In this document: positions 1 through 12,090 of the stretch, one piece after another
How positions within the stretch are numbered: the stretch's first letter is position 1
How the letters are laid out: every line of letters starts with the position of its first letter
DNA from: Nectonema munidae
Lineage: Eukaryota; Nematomorpha; Nectonematoida; Nectonematidae
Assembly: GCA_030549495.1 (NCBI GenBank)
Contig: JAUIRK010001036.1
Location: 654,001 to 718,000 of the forward strand
Direction of reading: 5' to 3'
Length of the DNA: 64,000 nt
Notes under the pieces: model-generated
Told to the model about the DNA's origin: nothing
The model's input: the letters and a program-made list of their open reading frames with translations, nothing else
Database searches by the model: none
Made by a program: the position numbers and the translations under genes

Positions 1-261
1 CAGGAAGCACTCAAACACAAGCACGCTAAAACAGGAGGCACTGAAACAGAGGCAGGAACAAGGGCACTTATACAACAGGCAGCCACAAATAGAGAGCACT
101 CAAACACAACCAGGCAGAAACAGGGAGCAGCCTAACATAGGGAACACTCAAACCAAGACAGACACAAACATGGAGCACTCAAACACAGGTCGACACAAAG
201 AGTAAGCATTCAAACACAGACAAGCACAAACATGAAGCACTCAAACACAGGTAGCACATTC
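1..261. repeat. 31-bp satellite, left-edge segment
   Basis: This is degenerate 31-bp satellite that is cut by the window edge. It matches the left flank of the second AT-rich island: base 1 here corresponds to about 10,697, with near identity up to the island border. The window therefore starts inside the flank of an island, and the satellite continues to the left. Confidence 0.9.
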
Positions 262-1415
262 AGAGAGGGTGCGGTGAAAAAAATGGATTTAAAAGGGATG
301 AATATGCCTTTCAAGGGGGAGAACAAAAGAAAAAAAAATGGGATTCAAGGGGGTGAAAAAGTATTTCAATTTTCTATGCCCACCCGCAGCCACTAAATGC
401 CAGTTCAAACCTTATGGTTTGAACCCAAAAGTGAAATTGATGAGGTTTCAATCACCGAAAACTGTCTTTCACACAGTGTATGCTATGTGATAATGATCAA
501 ATACAAGAGAACTTACAATTTCTTGTAATATATATTTTAATTAATATTTTAAATAAAGAACATTGTCAAAAACAAAAGAGAATGAAATATGCTTTCTAAT
601 TTTAAAGAAATTAAAAATTTTACTAAAATTTTTAAATATATTTTTAAAAATATTTTATAAATTCTTCGCATGGACATGATTGCCATCGAGTTAATAAAAA
701 TAAAAGATAAATTTTCACTTTTCAAAACTCTTTACTTTTGCAACTTATTTTATACCTACCCTTCTCAAGAAAGATAATTACTTTGTTTGTTACTATTTCA
801 AATTTATTTTTTTAATAAAACAATATTCTTGTTTATTTTTTAAGGTACCTAGGGTGTTTTCATCGAGAAGGCACAATTGCGCCGCTTGTATCGAACTATG
901 AGGAAAGCAGGCTTGTTGCGGAATCGAACCCAAGACCTTAAGTTATAGAATCCAGCATCCAACCAACCCTACTCACGCCTAGGTTTTTAATGGTATTAAA
1001 ATTTGATTTCTATAAAGGATAACCATTATAGATAATTTTTAAATATGTAAAGTGTTAGTAATAGTTTTTTTCCTTAGACTAAGTTATTTAGTTTATAAAT
1101 TTTATTTTTTCTTAATTCTATTATCTAATTTTTAAAATTAAAGTTAAAAGATTTCATTAAATTTACACAAATTTATTTTTAATTTAAATAAACACATCCT
1201 CCTACTTTTGATTAAGATAGTAAAAGTTAAATTATTCTCATTTTATTTTATATTGTCTACTCTGATTCGTTTTTATGCATTATGTAAATTATCGTATCTG
1301 CGTGTAACATTGATCTTTATGTCTACTAATGATCCTTCTGGAGGATATCAATAATTATTAGGGGTACCAATGATCTTTGCGGTGGTAACAATTTACCGGA
1401 TGTAGCACAATCATT
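262..1415. repeat. AT-rich island, copy 1 (about 1.15 kb)
   Basis: This non-satellite, AT-rich block sits inside the satellite and recurs at about 10,958, 20,091 and 31,836. It opens with G-rich runs (about 265-350). A perfect hairpin follows at 403-424, with 9-bp arms GTTCAAACC and GGTTTGAAC and a 4-nt loop. AT-rich sequence comes next, then a tRNA-like stretch on the minus strand (909-980), then more AT-rich DNA. CCTAGG occurs at 848-853 and 978-983 and could mark the ends of a small inserted SINE-like piece. I see no convincing protein-coding gene; the short frames differ between copies. Its function is unknown. It may be an ancient insertion that was later amplified together with the satellite. 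Confidence 0.85.
909..980 (-). other. tRNA-like sequence (tRNA pseudogene or SINE head), island copy 1
   Basis: Read on the minus strand, this 72-nt stretch has the length of a tRNA. Its ends, AGGCGTG and CAAGCCT, can pair at six of seven positions. It has a canonical Pol III B box (GGTTCGATTCC) at the T-arm position and an A-box-like TAGGGTTGGTTGG near the 5' side. The D arm and anticodon arm do not fold well and no anticodon can be assigned, so a working tRNA is unlikely. A tRNA-derived SINE head or a tRNA pseudogene fits best. Neither the anticodon nor any transcription can be read from the sequence. Confidence 0.55.
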
Positions 1416-4027
1416 GGCCACTCAAACAACAAACAGGGAGCACTTAAACAACATTCAGACACAAACAGGAAACATTCATACAACAGGAGCATTTAATCAC
1501 TCAAACACAGGCAGACCCAAACATGGGACACTCAAATTCAGGCAGGTAAAAACATGGAGCACTTAAACAACATGCAGGCACAAACAGGGAGCACTTAAAC
1601 AGATTCAGGTATAAAAAGGGAGCACTTTAACACAGGCAAGCAGCAACAAAGGAACTAGCATTCAATCAACAGGGAGCACCCAAACACATTCAGGCACACA
1701 AGTAGCACTCAAACACACGCAGACACAAACAAGCAACAATTAAACACGCAAGCACAAACATGGAGCACTTAAACAGAGACACGCACAAAAAGGGAGCACT
1801 TTAACACAGGCAAGCACCAACAGGGGTAACTCAAACATAGGAACGCATAAACACAGGCAAGCACAAATATGGGGCATTCAAACACAGGCAGAAACAAGCA
1901 GGGAGCACGTAAACAACATGCAGGCAAAAACAAGACGCACTCAAACAGAGGCATGCACAAACATGGGGTACTATAACAGATGCAGACACAAACAAGGATC
2001 ACTTAAACAAAGGCACGCTCAAACAGAGAGAACCCAGCACACGGAGGCACAAAAAAGTTGGACTTAAATACAAACAGGGAGCACTTAAACAGAGACAGGC
2101 ACAAAAAGGGAGCACTTTAACACAGACAAGCACCAACAGGGTCACTCAAACACTGGCAGGCACAAACAGAATGCACTCAAACACAGGCAGGCATAAATAT
2201 GGGGAACTCAAGCACAGGCAGACACAAGCAGGGAATAACAGGACGCACGCAAACAGAGGCAGGCACAAACATGGGGCACTATAACACAGGCAGACACAAA
2301 CAAGGAGCACTCAAGCACAGGCAGGCTTAAACAGGGAGCACTCGAACACAGACAAGCTCAAACAGGGAGCACTCAAACCCAGGCAGGCTCAAAAAGGGAG
2401 CACTTAAACAGATAATGGCACAAAAAGGGAGCACTTTTACACAGGCAAGTACGAACAGGAGGCATTCAAACCCAGGAAGGCAAAAACAGGAGTCACTATA
2501 ACACAGGCAGACACAAACAAGGAGCACTCAATCACAGGTAAGTTCAAACAGGGAGCACTTAAACACATGCAAGCACAAATAAGGAGCACTTAAACACAGG
2601 TTGGACTTAAACAATAGGCAAGCAGAAACAGGGAGCACTTAAACAAAGGCAGGCACCAACAGGGGGCACTCAAACACAGTCAGGCTCAAAGATGAAGAAC
2701 CCAACACGCAGGCACAAACAAAGTGGACTTAAACACAGGGAGGCACAAATAGGGAGCATTTAAACAGGGACAGGCACAAAAAGGGAGCACTTTAACACAG
2801 ACAAGCACCAACAGGCGGCATTTAAACACAGGAAGGCACAAACAGGTAAAAACAGGAGGCACTCAAACATAGGCAGGCACAAACATGGGGTACTATGATA
2901 CAGACAGACAAACAAGGAGCACTCAAACAGGGAGCACTTTAACACAGGCAAGCACCAACAGAGGGCACTCAAACACAGGAAGGCACAAACAGGAAGCACT
3001 CAAACATAAGCAGGCAAAAATAGGAGGCACTCAAAAAGAGGCTGTCACAAACATGGGGTACTATTACACAGACAGACAAACAAGGAGCACTCAAACACAT
3101 GCAGGTTCAAACAGGGAGACTCAAACACAAGCAGGCACAAAAAGGAGGCACTCAAACACAGGCAGGCACAAATATGGGGCATTCAAACACAGGCAGACAC
3201 AACAAGTAGCACTTAAACAACAGTCAGGCAAAAACAGGAGGCAGAAATACACATGGGGCACTATAACACAGGCAGACACAAACATGGGGCACTCAAACAC
3301 AGGGAGCACTCAAACACAGGGAGGACTTAAACACAGGCAGTCACACACAAGGAACACTTAAACACATGCAATCACAAACAGGGAGCACTTAAGCAGATTA
3401 ATGCACAAAATGAGAGCACTTTAATACACGTTGGCACCAACAGGAAGCAGGCAAAAATATGATGCACTAAAACAGAGGCAGGCACAAACATGGGGCACCT
3501 TAAAACAGGCAGACACGAACAAGGAATACTCAAACACAGGTAGGTTCTACAGGGAGCACTCAAACACAGGCAAGCACAAACAGGGAGGACTTAAACACCG
3601 GAGGGCACATACAGGGAACACTTAAACAGATTCAGGCACAAAAAGGGAGCACTTTAAGACAAGCAAGCACCAACAGGCGCCACTCAAACACAGGAACGCA
3701 CAAACAAGGAGGACTCAAACACAGGCAGGCACAAACAAGAGGCACTTAAACACAATCAGGCACAAATATGGGGCACTTAAACACAGGCAGACACAAACAG
3801 GGAGCACTTAAACAACAGGCAGACACAAACAGGGAGCACTTAAACAACATGCAGACACAAAAAGGGAGCACTCAAACACAAGCAGGCTAAAACAGGAAGT
3901 ACTAAAACAGATTCAGGGATAAAAAGGGAGCACTTTAACACAGGCAAGCACCAACAGAGAACATTCAGACACATGGAGGCACAAACAGGAAGCACTCAAG
4001 AACATACAGGCAAAAACAGGGAGCACT

Positions 4028-6251
4028 AACAAACGACGATTACTCAAGCGCATACAGGCAAAAACAGTGAGCACTCAAACAGAGACAGGCACAAAAAGGG
4101 AGCACTTAAACAGAGACAGGCACAAAAAGGGAGCACTTAAACAGAGACAGGCACAAAAAGGGAGCACTTTTACATAGGCAAGCAATAACAGAAGGCATTC
4201 AAACCTAGGAAGGCACAAACAGGAAGCACTTAAGCACATATAGGCTAAAATTGGAAGCACTCAAACACAGGCAGGAACAAACGACGAGCAATCAATCAAC
4301 AGGGAGCACCCAAACACGATCAGGCACAAACAAGGAGCACTTAAAGACAGGTAGGACTTAAACAATAGGCAAGCAGAAACAGGGAGCACTTAAACACAGG
4401 CATGCACCAACAGGGGGACTGAAACACAGGTAGGCTCAAACAGAGAGAACCCAACACACGCACGCACAAACAGGGTGGACTTAAACACAGGCAGGCACAA
4501 ACATGGAGCACTTAAATAGGGACAGGCACAGAAAGGGAGCACTTTAACACAGACAAGCACCAACAGGGGGCATTCAAACACAGGAAAGCACAAACAGGTA
4601 AAAACAGGAGGCACGATAACACAGGCAGACACAAATAAGGAGCACTAAACACAGGCAGGTTCAAACAGGGAGCACTCAAACACAGGCAGTCACAAATATG
4701 GGGCACTCAAACACAGGCAGACACAAGCAGGGAGCACGTAAACAACATGCAGGTAAAAACAAGACGCACTCAAACAGAGGCAGGCACAAACATGGAGTAC
4801 TATAACACATGCACACGCAAACAAGGATCACTTAAACAAAGGCACGCTCAAACAGGGAGCACTCAAACACAGGCAAGCTCAAACAGAGAGAACCCAGCAC
4901 ACGGAGGCACAAAAAAGTTGGACTTAAATACAAACAGGGAGCACTTAAACAGAGACAGGCACAAAAAGGGAGCACTTTAACACAGACAAGCACCAACACG
5001 GGGCATTCAAATACAGGAAGGCACAAGCAGCAAAAACAGGATGCACTTAAACATGGGGCACTATAACACAGGCAGACACAAATAAGGAATACTCAAACAC
5101 AGGCAGGTTCAACAGGGAGCACTCAAACACAGGCAGGCACAAACAGTTAGGACTTAAACACCGGAAGGCACAAACAGGGAACACTTAAACACATGCAAAC
5201 ACAAACAGGGAACAATTAAACAGATTCAGGCACAAAAAAGGGAGCACTTTAAGGCAGGCAAGCACCAACAGGGGCCACTCAAACACAGGAATGCACAAAT
5301 AAGGAAGACTCAAACACAGGCAGGCACAAACAGAAGGCACTCAAAGACAGGCAGGCATAAATATGGGGAACTCAAGCACAGGCAGACACAAACAGTGAGC
5401 ACTTAAACAACAAGCAGGCAATAACAGGACGCACTCAAACAGAGGCAGGCACAAACATGGGGCACTATAACACAGCCAGACACAAACAAGGAGCACTTAA
5501 ACACAGGCAGGCTCAGACAGGGAGCACTTGAACACAGGCAGGCTCAACTAGGGACACTCAAACCCAGACAGGCTCAAACAGGGAGACTTAAACACAGGCA
5601 GGCACAACCAGGGAGCACTTAAACAGAGAATGACACAAAAAGGGAGCACTTTTACACAGGCAAGTACCAACAGGGGGCATTCAAACCCAGGAAGGCAAAA
5701 ACAGGAGGCACTATAAAACAGGCAGACGCAAACAAGGAACACTCAAACACAAGCAAGTTCAAACAGGGATCACTCAAACACAGGCAGTCACAAATAGGGA
5801 GGACTTAAACACAAATAGGGAGGACTTAAACACAGGCAGGCACAAACAGGCAACACATAAGCACAAACAGGGAGCACTTAAACAGATTCAGACACAAAAA
5901 GGGAGCACTTTAAAACAGGCAAGCACCAACAGGGGCCACTTAAACACAGGAACGCACAAACAAGGAGGACTCAAACACAGACAGGCACAAACAAGAGGCA
6001 CTTAAACACAAGCAGGCACAACTATGGGGCACTCAAACACAGGCAGACACAAACAGAGAGCACTTAAACAACATGCAGACACAAAAAGGGAGCACTCAAA
6101 CACAAGCAGGCTCAAACAGGGAGTACTAAAACAGATTCAGGCATAAAAAGGGAGCACTTTAACACAGGCAAGCACCAACAGAGAACATTCAGACACATGG
6201 AGGCACAAACAGGAAGCACTCAAGCACATACAGGCAAAAACAGGGAGCACT
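4028..6251. repeat. 2.2-kb higher-order repeat, copy A
   Basis: This is one full higher-order repeat of the 31-bp satellite, bounded by successive occurrences of the marker AACAAACGACGATTACTC. Its order of variant units is repeated in the next copy: a triplet of short 31-mers at about 4,081-4,170, and a GAACCCAGCACACGGAGG segment near 4,890. Differences from the next copy are scattered substitutions and a few indels. Confidence 0.8.
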
Positions 6252-8456
6252 AACAAACGACGATTACTCAAGCGCATACAGGCAAAAACAGGGAGCACTC
6301 AAACAGAGACAGGCACAAAAAGGGAGCACTTAAACAGAGACAGGCACAAAAAGGGAGCACTCAAACAGAGACAGGCACAAAAAGGGAGCACTTTAACATA
6401 GGCAAGCAATAACAGAAGGCATTCAAACCTAGGAAGGCACAAACAGGAAGCACTTAAGCACATATAGGCTAAAATTGGAAGCACTCAAACACAGGCAGGA
6501 ACAAACGATGAGCAATCAATCAACAGGGAGCACCCAAACACGATCAGGCACAAACAAGGTGCACTTAAAGACAGGTAGGACTTAAACAATAGGCAAGCAG
6601 AAACAGGGAGCACTTAAACACAGGCATGCACCAACAGGGGGGACTGAAACACAGGTAGGCTCAAACAGAGAGGACCCAACACACGCACGCACAAACAGGG
6701 TGGACTTAAACACAGGCAGGCACAAACATGGAGCACTTAAATAGGGACAGGCACAGAAAGGGAGCACTTTAAAACAGACAAGCACCAACAGGGGGCATTC
6801 AAACACAGGAAGGCACAAACAGGTAAAAACAGGAGGCACGATAACACAGGCAGACACAAACAAGGAGCACTAAACACAGGCAGGTTCAAACAGGGAGCAC
6901 TCAAACACAGGCAGTCACAAATATAGGACACTCAAACACAGGCAGACACAAGCAGGGAGCACGTAAACAACATGCAGGCAAAAACTAGACGCACTCAAAC
7001 AGAGGCAGGCACAAACATGGGGTACTATAACACATGCACACGCAAACAAGGATCACTTAAACAAAGGCACGCTCAAACAGGAAGCACTCAAACACAGGCA
7101 AGCTCAAACAGAGAGAACCCAGCACACGGAGGCACAAAAAAGTTGGACTTAAATACAAACAGGGAGCACTTAAACAGAGACAGGCACAAAAAGGGAGCAC
7201 TTTAACACAGACAAGCAGAAACAGGGGGCATTCAAATACAGGAAGGCACAAGCAGCAAAAACAGGATGCAATTAAACATGGGGCACTATAACACAGGCAG
7301 ACACAAATAAGGAATACTCAAACACAGGCAGGTTCAACAGGGAGCACTCAAACACAGGCAGGCACAAACAGTGAGGACTTAAACACCGGAAGGCACAAAC
7401 AGGGAACACTTAAACACATGCAAACACAAACAGGGAGCACTTAAACAGATTCAGGCACAAAAAAGGGAGCACTTTAAGGCAGGCAAGCACCAACAGGGGC
7501 CACTCAAACACAGGAATGCACAAATAAGGAAGACTCAAACACTGGCAGGCATAAACAGAAGGCACTCAAAGACAGGCAGGCATAAATATGGGGAACTCAA
7601 GCACAGGCAGACACAAACAGTGAGCACTTAAACAACAAGCAGGCAATAACAGGAAGCACTCAAACAGAGGCAGCAAACGGGCACTATAACACAGCTAGAC
7701 ACAAACAAGGAGCACTTAAACACAGGCAGGCTCAAACAGGGAGCACTCGAACACAGGCAGGCTCAACTAGGGACACTCAAACCCAGGCAGGCTCAAACAG
7801 GGAGACTTAAACACAGGCAGGCACAACCAGGGAGCACTTAAACAGAGAATGACACAAAAAGGGAGCACTTTTACACAGGCAAGTACCAACAGGGGGCATT
7901 CAAACCCAGGAAGGCAAAAACAGGAGGCACTATAAAACAGGCAGACGCAAACAAGAAGCACTCAAACACAAGCAAGTTCAAACAGGGATCACTCAAACAC
8001 AGGCAGTCACAAACAGGGAGGACTTAAACACAAACAGGGAGGACTTAAACACAGACAGGCACAAACAGGCAACACGTAAGCACAAACAGGGAGCACTTAA
8101 ACAGATTCAGACACAAAAAGGGAGCACTTTAAAACAGGCAAGCACCAACAGGGGCCACTCAAACACAGGAACGCACAAACAAGGAGGACTCAAACACAGA
8201 CAGGCACAAACAAGAGGCACTTAAACACAAGCAGGCACAACTATGGGGCACTCAAACACAGACAGACACAAACAGGGAGCACTTAAACAACAGGCAGACA
8301 CAAAAAGGGAGCACTCAAACACAAGCAGGCTCAAACAGGGAGCACTAAAATAGATTCAGGCATAAAAAGGAGCACTTTAACACAGGCAAGCCCTCAGACA
8401 CAGGGAGGCACAAACAGGAAGCACTCAAGCACATACAGGCAAAAACAGGGAGCACT
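6252..8456. repeat. 2.2-kb higher-order repeat, copy B
   Basis: This copy follows copy A head to tail with the same order of variant units. The offset is 2,219-2,225 bp at several internal markers. It is slightly shorter than copy A because of small indels, for example near 7,670-7,690, where part of a unit is missing. Confidence 0.8.
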
Positions 8457-10690
8457 AACAAACGACGATTACTCAAGCGCATATAGGCAAAAACAGGGAG
8501 CACTCAAACAGAGACAGGCACAAAAAGGAGCACTTAAACAGAGACAGGCACAAAAAGGGAGCACTTAAACAGAGACAGGCACAAAAAGGGAGCACTTTAA
8601 CATAGGCAAGCAATAACAGAAGGCATTCAAACCTAGGAAGGCACAAACAGGAAGCACTTAAGCACATATAGGCTAAAATTGGAAGCACTCAAACACAGCA
8701 GGAACAAACGACGAGCAATCAATCAACAGGGAGCACCCAAACACGATCAGGCACAAACAAGGAGCACTTAAAGACAGGTAGGACTTAAAAAAAAGGCAAG
8801 CAGAAACAGGGAGCACTTAAACACAGGCATGCATCAACAGGGGGACTGAAACACAGGTTGGCTCAAACAGAGAGAACCCAACACAAGCACGCACAAACAG
8901 GGTGGACTTAAACACAGGCAGGCACAAACATGGAGCACTTAAATAGGGACAGGCACAGAAAGGGAGCACTTTAACACAGACAAGCACCAACAGGGGGCAT
9001 TCAAACACAGGAAGGCATAAACAGGTAAAAACAGGAGGCACGATAACACAGGCAGACACAAACAAGGAGCACTAAACACTGGGGTACTATAACACATGCA
9101 GACGCAAACAAGGATCACTTAAACAAAGGCACACTCAAACAGGGAGCACTCAAACACAGGCAGGCTCAAACAGAGAGAACCCAGCACACGGAGGCACAAA
9201 AAGTTGGACTTAAATACAAACAGGGAGCACTTAAACAGAGACAGGCACAAAAAGGAAGCACTTTAACACAGACAAGCACCAACAGGAGGCATTCAAACGC
9301 AGGAAGGCACAAGCAGCAAAAACAGGATGCACTTAAACATGGGGCACTATAACACAGGCAGACACAAATAAGGAATACTCAAACACAGGCAGGTTCAACA
9401 GGGAGCACTCAAACACAGACAGGCACAAACAGGGAGGACTTAAACACCGGAAGGCACAAACAGGGAGCACTTAAACAGATTCAGGCACAAAAAAGGGAGC
9501 ACTTTAAGACAGGCAAGCACCAACAGGAGCCACTCAAACACAGGAATGCACAAATAAGGAAGACTCAAACACTGGCAGGCACAAACAGAAGGCACTCAAA
9601 GACAGGCAGGCATAAATATGGGAAACTCAAGCACAGGCCGACACAAACAGTGAGCACTTAAACAACAAGCAGGCAATAACCGGACGCACTCAAACAGAGG
9701 CAGGCACAAACAGGGAGGACTTAAACACAGGCAGGCACAAACAGGCAACACTTAAACACTTGCAAGCACAAACAGGGAGCACTTAAACAGATTCAGGCAC
9801 AAAAAAGGAGCACTTTAAGAAAGGCAAACACTAACAGGGGCCACTCAAACACAGGAAGGCACAAACAAGAAGTACTCAAACACAGGCAGGCACATACAGG
9901 AGGCACTTAAACACAGGCAGGCACAAATATGGGGCACTCAATCACAGGCAGACACAAACACGGAGCACGTAAACAACATGCAGGCAAAATCAAGACGCAC
10001 TCAAACAGAAGCAGGCACAAACATGGGGTACTCTAACACATTCAGACACAAACAAGGATCACTTAAACACAGGCACGCTCAAACAGGGAGCACTCAAACA
10101 CAAGCAGGCTCAAACAGAGAGAACCCAGCACATGCAGGCACAAAAAAGTTGGACTTAAATACAATCAGCCAGCACTTAAACAGAGACAGGCACAAAAAAG
10201 GAGCACTTTAACACAGACAAGCACCAACAGGGGGCATTCAAACACAGGAAGGCACAAGCAACAAAAACAGGATGCACTTAAACATGGGGCACTATAACAC
10301 AGGCAGATACAAACAAAGAGCACTCAAACACAGGCAAGCTCAAACAGGGAGCACTCAAACACAGGCAGTCACAAACAAGGAGATCTTAAACACAGGGTGG
10401 CACAAACAGGGAACACTTAAACACATGCAAGCACAAACAGGGAGCACTTAAACAGATTCAGGGACAAAAAGGGAGCATTTAACACTGACAAGCACCAACA
10501 GAGGGCACTCAAACACAGGAAGGCACAAACAGGAAGCACTCAAGCACATACAGGCAAAAACAAGGAGCACTCAAACACAGTCAAGAACAAACGACTAGCA
10601 CTCAATCAATAGGGAGCACCCAAATACTATCAGACACAAACAAGGAGCACTTAGGACTTAAACGATAGGCAAGCAGAAACAGGGGGCACT
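8457..10690. repeat. 2.2-kb higher-order repeat, copy C (rearranged)
   Basis: It begins with the same marker and variant order as copies A and B, but departs from them in two places. Near 9,070 an internal stretch is missing: the unit ending in ACTAAACACT joins directly to GGGGTACTAT. After about 9,700 the order of variants differs, leading into the left flank of the second island. Unequal exchange between copies would explain both. Confidence 0.65.
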
Positions 10691-10957
10691 CAAACACAGG
10701 AAGCACTCAAACACAAGCACGCTAAAACAGGAGGCACTGAAACAGAGGCAGGAACAAGGGCACTTATACAACAGGCAGCCACAAATAGAGAGCACTCAAA
10801 CACAACCAGGCAGAAACAGGGAGCAGCCTAACATAGGGAACACTCAAACCAAGACAGACACAAACATGGAGCACTCAAACACAGGTCGACACAAAGAGTA
10901 AGCATTCAAACACAGACAAGCACAAACATGAAGCACTCAAACACAGGTAGCACATTC

Positions 10958-12090
10958 AGAGAGGGTGCGGTGAAAAATGGATTTAAAAGGGATGAATATG
11001 CCTTTCAAGGGGAGAACAAAAGAAAAAAATGGGATTCAAGGGGTGAAAAAGTATTTCAATTTTCTATGCCCACCCGCAGCCACTAAATGCCAGTTCAAAC
11101 CTTATGGTTTGAACCCAAAAGTAAAATTGATGAGGTTTTAATCACCGAAAACTGTCTTTCACACAGTGTATGCTATGTGATAATGATCAAATACAAGAGA
11201 ACTTACAATTTCTTGTAATATATATTTTAATTAATATTTTAAATAAAGAACATTGTCAAAAACAAAGAGAATGAAATATGCTTTCTAATTTTAAAGAAAT
11301 TAAAAATTTTACTAAAATTTTTAAATATATTTTTAAAAATATTTTATAAATTCTTCGCATGGACATGATTGCCATCGAGTTAATAAAAATAAAAGATAAA
11401 TTTTCACTTTTCAAAACTCTTTACTTTTGCAACTTATTTTTATACCTACCCTTCTCAAGAAAGATAATTACTTTGTTTGTTACTATTTCAAATTTATTTT
11501 TTTAATAAAACAATATTCTTGTTTATTTTTTAAGGTACCTAGGGTGTTTTCATCGAGAAGGCACAATTGCGCCGCTTGTATCGAACTATGAGGAAAGCAG
11601 GCTTGTTGGGAATCGAACCCAAGACCTTAAGTTATAGAACCAGCACAACCAACCCTACTCACGCCTAGGTTTTTAATGGTATTAAAATTTGATTTCTATA
11701 AAGGATAACCATTATAGATAATTTTTAAATATGTAAAGTGTTAGTAATAGTTTTTTTCCTTAGACTAAGTTATTTAGTTTATAAATTTTATTTTTTCTTA
11801 ATTCTATTATCTAATTTTTAAAATTAAAGTTAAAAGATTTCATTAAATTTACACAAATTTATTTTTAATTTAAATAAAACATCCTCCTACTTTTGATTAA
11901 GATAGTAAAAGTTAAATTATTCTCATTTTATTTTATATTGTCTACTCTGATTCGTTTTTATGCATTATGTAAATTATCGTATCTGGTGTAACATTGATCT
12001 TTATGTCTACTAATGATCCTTCTGGAGGATATCAATAATTATTAGGGGTACCAATGATCTTTTGCGGTGGTAACAATTTACCGGATGTAG
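10958..12090. repeat. AT-rich island, copy 2
   Basis: This is the second copy of the AT-rich island, with the hairpin at 11,093-11,114. Compared with the other three copies it is shorter at many homopolymers and short repeats: A and G runs near 10,972-11,050, TTGGG where the others have TTGCGG, and ATAGAACCAGCACAACC where the others have a longer form. That indel pattern suggests lower consensus quality here rather than biological divergence. Confidence 0.85.
11599..11666 (-). other. tRNA-like sequence, island copy 2
   Basis: This is the minus-strand tRNA-like stretch of the second island, 68 nt instead of 72. Here the T arm forms a perfect 5-bp stem, TTGGG with CCCAA, around the loop of the B box GGTTCGATTCC. 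The D-loop side is shorter by 4 nt. This island shows many apparent indel errors, so the better T stem may not be real. Confidence 0.5.

Larger units (their letters stand above)
1416..10957. repeat. 31-bp satellite array, block 1 with ~2.2-kb higher-order repeats
   Basis: This is a tandem array of the degenerate 31-bp unit. The unit is a fused pair of related half-units of 17 and 14 bp. Sequence variants recur in a fixed order and define a higher-order repeat of about 2.2 kb. The marker AACAAACGACGATTACTC starts at 4,028, 6,252 and 8,457, giving periods of 2,224 and 2,205 bp. Many variant units carry CTTAAAC in place of CTCAAAC. That places TAA on the plus strand and ends most plus-strand frames. 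All open frames here (60-160 codons, both strands) follow from the unit and look non-genic. Confidence 0.9.

Noticed and set aside
909-980. A functional tRNA gene
   Set aside because: The B box is good, but the anticodon and D arms do not fold and the acceptor has a mismatch. It was kept only as tRNA-like.
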